64,000 bases of DNA, from assembly GCA_963707975.1 (NCBI GenBank), contig OY970177.1, positions 1,550,001 to 1,614,000 of the forward strand, read 5' to 3'. The stretch is from CAVVXX01 sp963707975. Its GTDB lineage: Bacteria > Pseudomonadota > Alphaproteobacteria > Micropepsales > Micropepsaceae. Shown one piece after another: positions 36,561 to 45,064 of this stretch (position 1 is the stretch's first letter; each line of letters opens with the position of its first letter). A program made the position numbers and the translations under genes. The notes under the pieces are model-generated. The model saw only the letters and a program-made list of their open reading frames with translations. It ran no database searches and had not been told where the DNA came from.

Positions 36561-37384
36561 TTTGCAGGGAACTGCAGCAGAACGAACTCTCGCACAGCCT
36601 TCGCGAAGCCATTGTTCTCATTGCTGTCGGCGACGGCGTTTGCTTGCGCTTTCACCTTGTCGCTGGCGTTGCCCATGGCGATCGAGAGGCCGCTCTTGCG
36701 GAACATTAGGGCGTCGGTTGGCATGTCCCCAATCGTTGCAATTTGCTCGCACGGAATACTTAGGCGTTTAGACAGCATAGCCACAACCGCCCCTTTGTTG
36801 GCTTGCCTGTCGGTCACATCGATGTAGTACTCCTGCGAGCACGCAACGCTCGCTTTTTCGCTTAACACGTTTTGCAGGACCTTCTCGCAGGCGGCGAGCA
36901 GCCTCGGATTGTCCGAGATTCCAACAATCTTAACCGCGCAGGCGAGATGGGTACACGTGAACGACGTTACGACGGTCGGATCGAACTTTAGAATCCAGGC
37001 CTCGCGCGCCACATGCGGCGCATCTCGGTCACGCACCAGCCATTCTTTTTCGGTGTAGATCCAAACGTCCAACCCTTGTTCCAGGATCAAATCCACCGCT
37101 TGCTTTGCAGTCGCAGGATCGAGCGTGTAACTCCGGATCACAGTGAGATCGGGATTGACAAAGACACCGCCATTAAGCCCGGCGATCGCGTCTCGCAACG
37201 CAAGGGGCTCGAACAGCATACGCATTCCACGCGGTGGTCGGCTGCTGGTGATGGTGAAGGCAACGCCGGCGTCGCGCAGGTCCCGGACCGCTCCCTTCGC
37301 GGCCTCGGTCAGCACCTTGTCATTGGTGACCAGCGTGCCGTCAACGTCGGCCACGAGAAGGCGGATGTTGTGTTGCGCGTTCAT
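36557..37384 (-). CDS. HAD-superfamily (Cof-type, IIB) phosphatase
   Basis: A 275-aa HAD hydrolase of the Cof/YbiV type, which dephosphorylates small sugar phosphates or phosphonucleotides. The nucleophile motif is LLVADVDGTLVTND, motif II lies in FTITSSRPPRGM, and the Lys and acidic motifs are in NKGAVVAMLSKRL and IGDMPTDALMFRKSGLSIAMGN. I chose the ATG at 37384, which overlaps the zwf stop in ATGA; an in-frame ATG at 37420 would run 12 codons into zwf. Its place between zwf and pgl suggests it acts on a pentose-pathway or hexose phosphate, but that is inference. Confidence 0.88.
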   Translation of the reverse strand: MNAQHNIRLLVADVDGTLVTNDKVLTEAAKGAVRDLRDAGVAFTITSSRPPRGMRMLFEPLALRDAIAGLNGGVFVNPDLTVIRSYTLDPATAKQAVDLILEQGLDVWIYTEKEWLVRDRDAPHVAREAWILKFDPTVVTSFTCTHLACAVKIVGISDNPRLLAACEKVLQNVLSEKASVACSQEYYIDVTDRQANKGAVVAMLSKRLSIPCEQIATIGDMPTDALMFRKSGLSIAMGNASDKVKAQANAVADSNENNGFAKAVREFVLLQFPAK

Positions 37385-38976
37385 AACTTGTGATCCGAAG
37401 GCGGATCCACGGAGCGCCAAACCCGCCCATCACGCGCGAGAAGTTCGTCGGCCAACTCGGGCCCCTCACTCCCAGAGTCGTAGTCGGCGAATTCCGCTTT
37501 TTTGTTCGCCCAAGAGTCGAGCACCGGTTGAACGACGCGCCAAGCCTCCTCCACCATGTCGGCTCGCATGAACAGAGTCTGGTCGCCGACCATGACATCG
37601 TGAAGCAACGTTTCGTAGCCTACGTTTAATTCGTGGGGGAACCAGTCGTCATAACGGAAGTCCATTTTCACGGCAGCGAGGTCCACCAGTGGCCCTGGAC
37701 GCTTAACTTCGAATTGAAGCGAGATTCCCTCGTCCGGCGCAATCCGAAGCACAAGCCAATTGGGGCGCAATGTCTCGACGGGCGTATGCTGAAACGCCGC
37801 GTACGGAGCCTGTTTAAAGCGGATGGCGATTTCCGTATTCCGGGCCGACAAATGTTTGCCTGTGCGAAAGTAGAACGGCACGCCGGCCCAGCGCCAATTG
37901 TCGATTTCAAACTTCATTGCGACATAGGTCTCGACGTTCGAATCGGCCGCCACGTTTGGTTCGCTTCGATAGGCTTTCACTTTTTTACCAAGCACCGAGC
38001 CGGCGTCGTACTGGCCGCGCACCGCATGCTCCGGCTCGACGGCGGGCATCGCAGCAAACACTTCGGCCTTTTTCGATCGAATTGATGCGGCATCGAATCC
38101 GACTGGTGGCTCCATGGCTACCATCGAAAGCAACGTGAACGCGTGGTTCGGAACCATATCGCGCAGCGCGCCTGTCGACTCGTAGAACTTGCCGCGCTGC
38201 TCCACGCCCACTGTTTCCGCCACGGTGATCTGGACGTGATCGATCCTGTCGCGATTCCATATGGGTTCGAACAGTCCATTGGCAAAACGAAACGCCATAA
38301 TGCTCTGGACCGTGTCCTTTCCGAGAAAATGGTCGATGCGGAAGATCTGGTCCTCGTGCAGAGTGCGAAGTATGCTGGCGTTCAGTGCACGCGCTGAATT
38401 AAAGTCGTAGCCAAATGGTTTTTCGATAACGACGCGGCGCCAAAAGTGTCGTGCCCCGGCATTGCACTGATCGGTGAGCTTCGCATTGCCGAGCTGTTCG
38501 ACCACCGTACCAAAGAACCGACCAGCGACAGCAAGATGGAAGATTACGTTGCCTTTGGTGCCATGCGTCTTCTCGGCTTCATCGAGAGCCCCGTGAAGCG
38601 TTTCGTAAAGCGCTGACGTGGTTATGTCTCCTTGGATGTAGGACATCTTTTCCGAAAGCTGCTTCCATGCGGCCTCGTCGATATGGTCGACATGGAACCC
38701 TGCAACGTTACTTCCGACAAAGCTTTTCAGCATCGCGTAGAGATCGTCGCGCCAGTGAGCGGCAGTATTTTTCGCCAAATCGACACCAATCAGCGCAAAG
38801 TGCTCCGGCAGTACCTTGGTGCGCGCGAGGTTATAGAGTGCCGGCATCAACAGGCGCCTGGTCATGTCGCCGGCCGCGCCGAAAATCACCATGACGCAGG
38901 GATCGGTTGAATTGACCTGTTGCGGCAGCGTCACGGTGTCGGCCTGGGGTGTTTGCATCTGCTGATTGCTTGGCAT
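37381..38976 (-). CDS. zwf: Glucose-6-phosphate 1-dehydrogenase
   Basis: A 531-aa enzyme oxidising glucose 6-phosphate to 6-phosphogluconolactone with reduction of NADP+ (or NAD+). The Rossmann motif FGAAGDMTRRLLMPALYNL is near residue 30, the active-site RIDHFLGKDTVQ is near 215 (Asp in place of the usual Glu after GK), followed by NRDRIDHVQITVAE. The frame is open 70 codons further upstream into gnd, but the ATG at 38976, 5 nt after the gnd stop, gives the normal length with a short Gln-rich leader. It overlaps the HAD gene by 4 nt. Confidence 0.94.
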   Translation of the reverse strand: MPSNQQMQTPQADTVTLPQQVNSTDPCVMVIFGAAGDMTRRLLMPALYNLARTKVLPEHFALIGVDLAKNTAAHWRDDLYAMLKSFVGSNVAGFHVDHIDEAAWKQLSEKMSYIQGDITTSALYETLHGALDEAEKTHGTKGNVIFHLAVAGRFFGTVVEQLGNAKLTDQCNAGARHFWRRVVIEKPFGYDFNSARALNASILRTLHEDQIFRIDHFLGKDTVQSIMAFRFANGLFEPIWNRDRIDHVQITVAETVGVEQRGKFYESTGALRDMVPNHAFTLLSMVAMEPPVGFDAASIRSKKAEVFAAMPAVEPEHAVRGQYDAGSVLGKKVKAYRSEPNVAADSNVETYVAMKFEIDNWRWAGVPFYFRTGKHLSARNTEIAIRFKQAPYAAFQHTPVETLRPNWLVLRIAPDEGISLQFEVKRPGPLVDLAAVKMDFRYDDWFPHELNVGYETLLHDVMVGDQTLFMRADMVEEAWRVVQPVLDSWANKKAEFADYDSGSEGPELADELLARDGRVWRSVDPPSDHKL

Positions 38977-38980
38977 TGAG

Positions 38981-39982
38981 CTACTTTGGTTTGGGGTCGG
39001 TGGGCTCGCTACCCTCGACATGTCCGCCGAAGCCAAAACGCATGGCTGAGAGCATTTTTTCTCCAAAGGTATGTTCCTGCCGCGAGCGGAAGCGAGCGTA
39101 AAGCGCCGAGGAGAGCACGTCTGCCGGCACCGCCTCTTCAATCGCCGCCTCGATGGTCCAGCGGCCTTCGCCTGAATCCTGGACAAAACCAGTGAAATTT
39201 TTCAGCTGCGGATCTTTCGCCAGTGCGGCGGCACCGAGGTCTAGCAGCCATGATGAGATCACGCTGCCGCGCCGCCAAGCCTCGGCGATGTCAGGCATGT
39301 TCAGTGTGAAGCGCTCGTCCTCGGGTAAATCCTTCGAGTCTTTATTACGTAGGATGTCGAACCCCTCGGCGTAGGCCTGCATCAATCCGTACTCGATGCC
39401 GTTGTGAACCATCTTGACGAAGTGACCGGCACCAGAGGGGCCCGCATGAATGTAGCCGCGTTCGACGCGTGGATCACTCGTCTTCCGGCCTGGAGTGCGC
39501 GGGATATCGCCTAGCCCGGGTGCAAGCGCCGCAAAGATCGGATCGAGGTGGTCGACGGCCTCCTTCGGTCCGCCGATCATCATGCAGTAACCGCGCTCGA
39601 TACCCCAGACGCCGCCGGATGTGCCACAATCTATGTAGCGAATACGCTTCTCGACCAATTTCTTGGCGCGGCGGATGTCGTCTTTATAGAAGGTATTACC
39701 GCCATCGATGATGATGTCGTCCGGCTCCAGCAGAACGCCGAGACGATCGACGGTCTCTTCGGTGATTGGACCGGCCGGCAACATCACCCAAACAGCACGA
39801 GGCTTTTCCTCCAGTGTCTTCACTACGTCAACGAGCGACCCGGCTGCTTTGGCGCCGTCCTTCGTCAGTGCTTCGCGTTGTTTCACGTTAGTATCGAACA
39901 CCACGCAATGGTGACCGGCCTTCATCAGGCGTCGGGAAATATTGCCGCCCATGCGGCCAAGGCCGATCACTCCAATCTGCAT
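38981..39982 (-). CDS. gnd: 6-phosphogluconate dehydrogenase, decarboxylating (short form)
   Basis: A 333-aa enzyme of the short, usually NAD+-preferring GndA/YqeC type that converts 6-phosphogluconate to ribulose 5-phosphate and CO2. Nucleotide-binding GVIGLGRMGGNI is at the N-terminus, substrate-binding DCGTSGGVWGIERGYCMMIG in the middle, and catalytic GPSGAGHFVKMVHNGIEYG follows. The classic long form has about 470 aa; the missing C-terminal part is normal for this class. AAGGAG lies 8 nt before the ATG. Cofactor preference is inferred from the class only. Confidence 0.94.
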   Translation of the reverse strand: MQIGVIGLGRMGGNISRRLMKAGHHCVVFDTNVKQREALTKDGAKAAGSLVDVVKTLEEKPRAVWVMLPAGPITEETVDRLGVLLEPDDIIIDGGNTFYKDDIRRAKKLVEKRIRYIDCGTSGGVWGIERGYCMMIGGPKEAVDHLDPIFAALAPGLGDIPRTPGRKTSDPRVERGYIHAGPSGAGHFVKMVHNGIEYGLMQAYAEGFDILRNKDSKDLPEDERFTLNMPDIAEAWRRGSVISSWLLDLGAAALAKDPQLKNFTGFVQDSGEGRWTIEAAIEEAVPADVLSSALYARFRSRQEHTFGEKMLSAMRFGFGGHVEGSEPTDPKPK

Positions 39983-40007
39983 TCGCTTTGCTCCTTATAT
40001 ATTGCCG

Positions 40008-42848
40008 CTACTCGAGCGCCGCATCCATCGCGCGAGCCAGCTCCACCAGCCCAGCGTCGACTTCTTTAAGGTGGACGCGTAGCGCGCGCCGGCCGCGCTC
40101 CACCAGTACTTCGAGATCGCCGCGCGCCTGCGCCGCCTTCACCACACCGAAGCTGTAGGAATGGCCGGGCACATTAATATCAATGGGATCGTCGCAGGTG
40201 ACTTGCAGGAACACACCCGAATTGGGTCCACCCTTGTAGGCCTGCCCGGTGGAATGCTGGAAGCGGGGACCGAAGCCAAGACAGGTAGCCGCACGTGTCT
40301 TGTCGCGAATTCGTGTGCGTATGCCGGTCAGTGCCTGCGTATGCAGTTCATCGCGCCGAATGTAGGCCAGCAGCGCCACGTAATCGCCGTAGGCTTCTCC
40401 GGCATGCACGCGGTGAAAATGGCTCTTCAAATAGCCAACCAACGTGTTGTGCTGCCCAAGCGCGGCGGCGTTGCGCGGATCGGCATAGAGGGCCAACCCG
40501 TTCTCGCGGAACACCGGCTCCTCTATTGGCAGCTTGTGAGACTTTTCGTATTCATCGGTTAGCACACGCGTTTTAATTTTACTGGCCTCTACGTCCGGTT
40601 GATCGAATGGATCAATGTCAATAATTGCACCGGCCACTGCGGTTGCGATCTCCCAGCGGAAGAATTCCTGGCCGATGTGGAAAATATCCTTAACGCTAAT
40701 CCGCACCACGGGATGACCGGCCTTTTCCACCATGTCCATCACTTGTCGCTGTTTAGGGTCGACATGGCCTTCCAGTTCGAGATAAGCGAAGAATCGGTCC
40801 TCGCCATAGTGCTCAGGCGTGGTTTGCGGCTCCGCGGCCAACGGGATTAAGCCGCGGCCCTGTTTTCCCGTGCTTTCCGCAAGAAGCTGCTCGAGCCAAG
40901 CGCCAATGCCCGCGATTTTCGGCGAAGCAATGATCGTCACCTTATCCCGGCCAAACCTCTTTGCTGCGACTCCTATGGCAATGCCAAGTTGAACGGCAGG
41001 ATTCTCCGCCGGAGGAACGTCGGGGCCGCAGCTTCGCTCCATTTGTTGCGCGGTCAGAAGGAGGCGTCTGATGTCGATACCCATGGCTGCCGCCGGGACC
41101 AGCCCGAACTTCGACAACACGGAGTAGCGGCCCCCGATCGAGGCCGCGCCATAAAGGATATGGGCGAAATGCAGTTGCCTGGCGCGCAACTCGAGAGGGG
41201 AACCGGGATCGGTCACGGCGGTGAAGTGTTCTCCGGCGCAACCTTCGCCTCGTACCGCGCCGACGCGGGCGAGGAAATATTCCATGAAAATCTTGGGCTC
41301 CAGCGTGGTGCCGGATTTAGAGGAAACGATGAACAGCGTCGTGGCAAGGTCTACCGCGCGCTCGATCGCCTCGATCTGCGCGGGATCGGTGCTGTCCAGC
41401 ATGTGAAATTGTGGCCAGCCGGATTGCCGGCCGAAGGTCTCGCCCAGGACTTCCGGCCCTAAGCTCGATCCACCCATACCCAGCAATACGATGTCGGTGA
41501 ACTCGCGCTTCTTAACCTCCTCTGCAAAACCGTGCAGCCGATCAATTTCGGCCAATTCCTGCTCCACGATGTGCAGCCAACCAAACCACTTATCCTCGTC
41601 CGTTGCCGTCCACAGCGACTTGTCGCCAGCCCACAGCCGCCGAATGCGCCCCTCTTTTCGCCAGACCTCCATTTCGGCTTCGAACGCCATTTTCATTTCC
41701 GGTGAACCGGGCCTGATTTCTAGGTTGGCTCGCTTCCCCTCTAAGAGAGCGCGGCGCTGACGCGCTAGGGCGCCAAAGAGTTTGTCGAAGGCGTCGGCAA
41801 ATTGCTGAACGCCCTCCTTGACCAATTCCTGAGTGACCTCGTTTAGCGAGATGCCGTATCTCTCCAGCCCGGCAAGCATCGCGCGAGCACCTTCTAAATC
41901 CTGTTCGATGACATCGGGTGTGGCGCGGCCATGGTCGCGGAACGCATCCATCGTCGCGGGCGGGATGGTGTCCACGGTGTCGCGCCCGATAAGCGCTTCG
42001 ACATACATCGTGTCTTTGTAGGTTGGGTCCTTGACGCTGGTGGAAGCCCATAGCAGGCGCTGCGTCTTCGCTCCAGCTGCGGCCAGGAGCTGCCAGCGAG
42101 GCGTGGAGAATAACGCCTGATAGCGGGCGTAGGCGAGTTTGCTGTTGGCGATGCCAGCCTTGCCGCGCAACTGGTCCGCCACATGGTTGTCCGCGAGGTT
42201 GCCCAGCCGTTTATCGATGGCCGTATCGATACGGCTGACAAAGATACTGGCGACACTGCCGATCTTTGAGATGTCTGCGCCAGTCCGAACCATGTCCTCA
42301 AGTCCCGAGAGATAGGCTTCGACCACTTGCTCGTATACATCCACGGCAAAAAGCAACGTGACGTTGATGTTGAGCCCGCGCCCGATCAGCCGGCGGATCG
42401 CGGGAATGCCGGCCGGGGTCGCCGGCACTTTCACCATAAGGTTGGGGCGCTCCACCGCCGCCCACAACCTCAGTGCCTCGGCAACTGTGGCCTCGGTATC
42501 GTTGGCGAGATAGGGCGAACATTCCAGGCTGATATAACCATCCCTTCCTTCAGTCGCTTCGTAAACCGGACGCAACACTTCGGCGGCGGCACGGATATCG
42601 GCAATCGCCAAATGTTCGTAGATTGCAGAGATGCTGTGGTCGCCATGGCCCTGAAACTTCATTAACGCATCCGCATACTCAGCGCTCTCGCCGATTGCCT
42701 TCTCGAAGATCGAAGGGTTAGAGGTGACGCCCTTCAACCCGTCGCGTTCGATCAGCGTGCGTAACTCGCCCTTCTCGATCAGGCTGCGTTTCAGATAATC
42801 CAGCCACGGTGCTTGGCCGCACGCTTCGAGCTGCTTCAGCGGGTTCAT
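40008..42848 (-). CDS. tal-pgi: Bifunctional transaldolase / glucose-6-phosphate isomerase
   Basis: A 946-aa fusion. Residues 1 to about 370 are a transaldolase: GLKGVTSNPSIFEKAI, PNLMVKVPATPAGIPAIRRL with the Schiff-base Lys, and VASIFVSRIDTAIDKRL. Residues from about 380 are phosphoglucose isomerase: LLGMGGSSLGPEVLGETF, VSSKSGTTLEPKIFMEYF, GGRYSVLSKFGLVPAAAMG and the late GHSYSFGVVKAAQARGDLEV. One protein thus links fructose 6-phosphate formation to its isomerisation. The frame is open far upstream into tkt, but the ATG at 42848 overlaps the tkt stop in ATGA and starts the conserved N-terminus. Such fusions are known in some alphaproteobacteria and other bacteria. Confidence 0.94.
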   Translation of the reverse strand: MNPLKQLEACGQAPWLDYLKRSLIEKGELRTLIERDGLKGVTSNPSIFEKAIGESAEYADALMKFQGHGDHSISAIYEHLAIADIRAAAEVLRPVYEATEGRDGYISLECSPYLANDTEATVAEALRLWAAVERPNLMVKVPATPAGIPAIRRLIGRGLNINVTLLFAVDVYEQVVEAYLSGLEDMVRTGADISKIGSVASIFVSRIDTAIDKRLGNLADNHVADQLRGKAGIANSKLAYARYQALFSTPRWQLLAAAGAKTQRLLWASTSVKDPTYKDTMYVEALIGRDTVDTIPPATMDAFRDHGRATPDVIEQDLEGARAMLAGLERYGISLNEVTQELVKEGVQQFADAFDKLFGALARQRRALLEGKRANLEIRPGSPEMKMAFEAEMEVWRKEGRIRRLWAGDKSLWTATDEDKWFGWLHIVEQELAEIDRLHGFAEEVKKREFTDIVLLGMGGSSLGPEVLGETFGRQSGWPQFHMLDSTDPAQIEAIERAVDLATTLFIVSSKSGTTLEPKIFMEYFLARVGAVRGEGCAGEHFTAVTDPGSPLELRARQLHFAHILYGAASIGGRYSVLSKFGLVPAAAMGIDIRRLLLTAQQMERSCGPDVPPAENPAVQLGIAIGVAAKRFGRDKVTIIASPKIAGIGAWLEQLLAESTGKQGRGLIPLAAEPQTTPEHYGEDRFFAYLELEGHVDPKQRQVMDMVEKAGHPVVRISVKDIFHIGQEFFRWEIATAVAGAIIDIDPFDQPDVEASKIKTRVLTDEYEKSHKLPIEEPVFRENGLALYADPRNAAALGQHNTLVGYLKSHFHRVHAGEAYGDYVALLAYIRRDELHTQALTGIRTRIRDKTRAATCLGFGPRFQHSTGQAYKGGPNSGVFLQVTCDDPIDINVPGHSYSFGVVKAAQARGDLEVLVERGRRALRVHLKEVDAGLVELARAMDAALE

Positions 42849-45064
42849 GCCGCATTCTCCTTGGCCAGCGCGAGCTGCTGCTTCGCCGCCACCAGCACCT
42901 TTTCCTGCGTGAAGCCGAATTTCGTCATCAGGTCTTTGATCGGGGCCGATGCACCAAAGCTGTGCATGCCTATCTTGGCACCGGCTATACCCACATAACG
43001 ATCCCAACCGATCACCGAGCCCGCTTCGACCGAAACGCGGGCCGTGACATCGGGCGGAAGCACGCTTTCGCGATATGCAGCGTCCTGATTTTCGTACAGT
43101 TCCCAAGAGGGCATGCTGACGACGCGGGCGGCGATGCCTTCGCGCTTGAGTTGCTCGTAGGCAGCGACGCAAAGCACGATTTCGCTGCCGGTTCCAATCA
43201 GGATCACCGCCGGCTTGCCGTGCTCGGCATCGGCCATGACATAGCCGCCTCGCGCGACGCCCGCGGCCGACGCATAGCGTGTGCGATCAAATGTTGGGAG
43301 CGGTTGACGGGTCAGCACCAGGCATACGGGCTGATGCTTGAGTCCGATGATGACGCGCCACGCCTCGGTGACCTCGTTGGCGTCAGCAGGCCGCAACGTG
43401 ATGAGGCCAGGGATGCCACGCAGCGCGATAAGCTGCTCGACGGGTTGGTGCGTCGGTCCGTCCTGCCCAAGGCCGATTGAATCATGCGTAAAGATATAAA
43501 CGACTGGCAGCTTCATTAATGCACTCAACCGGATCGCAGGCTTCATATAATCGGAAAAAATAAGGAAGCTCGAGCCATAGGCTCGGATGTTGGACAATGC
43601 GAGACCGTTCAGGACAGCGCCCATAGCGTGCTCACGTATGCCGAAATGAAAATTGCGACCGCCGTATTTGTTGGCCTCGAAATCGCCGGCGCCCTCGAAG
43701 ACGAGGTTCGTCTTCGTCGACGGTGCAAGGTCGGCCGAGCCGCCGATAAGTGATGGGTAATGAGACGCGATGGCGTTCAGCACCTTTGCGGAAGAGTTGC
43801 GGCTTGCAAGCCCTTTGGAATCAGCAGGGAAGCTTCGGAGGCCGGTATCCCAGCCGGCGGGGAGTTCGCATTTCTGCATTCTCTCGAGCCGGTCGGCGAG
43901 GTCCGGATGTGCAATCCGGTATACCTCCATATTTTCCAACCAGATCTTGCGGAGTTGCTCGCCACGTTTTCCGATGCCGGCGCGGAAATACTCTCGCACG
44001 CCGTCTGGCACCTGGAACTTCGCATCTTCGGGCCAGCTGTAAAACCGCTTGGCGAGACGGATCTCTTCAACGCCCAGTGGCTCGCCATGGGCGGCGCTGG
44101 TGTCGTGCTTATGCGGAGCGCCATAGCCGATGTGGCTATCAACAATAATAAGACTAGGCACGTCTTTGCGTTGTTGGAATGCCTTAATGGCTTCTTCAAT
44201 GCGCTCCATATCATTGGCATCGCCGACATGGAGCACGTTCCAGCCATAGGCAAGGAAACGTGCAGCCATATCATCGCTGAAAGCGAGATCCGTGTGGCCT
44301 TCGATCGTCACGCGATTGCTGTCATATATCCAGCAAAGGTTTCCGAGCATCAGGTGGCCCGCGAGCGAAGCGGCTTCGCTTGAAACTCCTTCCATCATGT
44401 CGCCGTCGCTGCACATTGCGTAAACGTTGTAGTCGAATATCGCGAATTCTGGTCGATTGAAGTGCTGTGACAACCAGCGTCCGGCGATCGCCATGCCGAC
44501 ACTCGTCGCGCAACCCTGTCCCAATGGCCCTGTCGTCGTTTCGACGCCCGGCGTGAGATGGTATTCCGGATGGCCGGGACACATACTGTCGAGTTCGCGG
44601 AAGCGTTTGATGTCGTCGAGTGTGACCGCTGGCTCGCCGGCACGTCTACCTGCAGTGCTGACAGTTTTCACACCGGCGAGATGCAGCAACGCATATAGAA
44701 GCATCGAGGCGTGCCCATTCGACAATACGAATCGGTCGCGATTGGGCCATTCCGGATCTTCCGGATCGAAACGAAGAAATTCCTGCCACAGGGTGTATGC
44801 CACGGGCGCCAAGCCCATCGGCGTGCCGGGATGCCCCGAATCCGCCTGCTGCACAGCGTCCATGGACAAAGTGCGGATAGTGTTGATGCAGAGTTCGTCT
44901 ATCGACCCCGCAGCTGGCGTTGGACTGCTTTTGTCTTCCACGCCAATGTTTATGGACGAGTTTCGAGTGGAAGGGTGTCCTTGTCTTGGCTTTGACGACT
45001 CGATAGCTGGTTTCTCCGTACTATTCAGAGCGGTGGTCTCTTCGGCGCGACTTCGACCCTCCAT
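42845..45064 (-). CDS. tkt: Transketolase
   Basis: A 739-aa thiamine diphosphate enzyme transferring two-carbon units between sugar phosphates. Motifs: DAVQQADSGHPGTPMGLAPV, the ThDP-binding MCSDGDMMEGVSSEAASLAG with its downstream NLCWIYDSN, and the central FIFTHDS-type loop VVYIFTHDSIGLGQDGPTHQ. A polar leader of about 50 residues precedes the conserved N-terminus. I start at the ATG at 45064 because AAGGAGG lies 6 nt upstream; an ATG at 45109 lacks one. It is the first gene of the eight-gene operon, and its promoter must lie in the 860-nt region upstream. Confidence 0.93.
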   Translation of the reverse strand: MEGRSRAEETTALNSTEKPAIESSKPRQGHPSTRNSSINIGVEDKSSPTPAAGSIDELCINTIRTLSMDAVQQADSGHPGTPMGLAPVAYTLWQEFLRFDPEDPEWPNRDRFVLSNGHASMLLYALLHLAGVKTVSTAGRRAGEPAVTLDDIKRFRELDSMCPGHPEYHLTPGVETTTGPLGQGCATSVGMAIAGRWLSQHFNRPEFAIFDYNVYAMCSDGDMMEGVSSEAASLAGHLMLGNLCWIYDSNRVTIEGHTDLAFSDDMAARFLAYGWNVLHVGDANDMERIEEAIKAFQQRKDVPSLIIVDSHIGYGAPHKHDTSAAHGEPLGVEEIRLAKRFYSWPEDAKFQVPDGVREYFRAGIGKRGEQLRKIWLENMEVYRIAHPDLADRLERMQKCELPAGWDTGLRSFPADSKGLASRNSSAKVLNAIASHYPSLIGGSADLAPSTKTNLVFEGAGDFEANKYGGRNFHFGIREHAMGAVLNGLALSNIRAYGSSFLIFSDYMKPAIRLSALMKLPVVYIFTHDSIGLGQDGPTHQPVEQLIALRGIPGLITLRPADANEVTEAWRVIIGLKHQPVCLVLTRQPLPTFDRTRYASAAGVARGGYVMADAEHGKPAVILIGTGSEIVLCVAAYEQLKREGIAARVVSMPSWELYENQDAAYRESVLPPDVTARVSVEAGSVIGWDRYVGIAGAKIGMHSFGASAPIKDLMTKFGFTQEKVLVAAKQQLALAKENAA

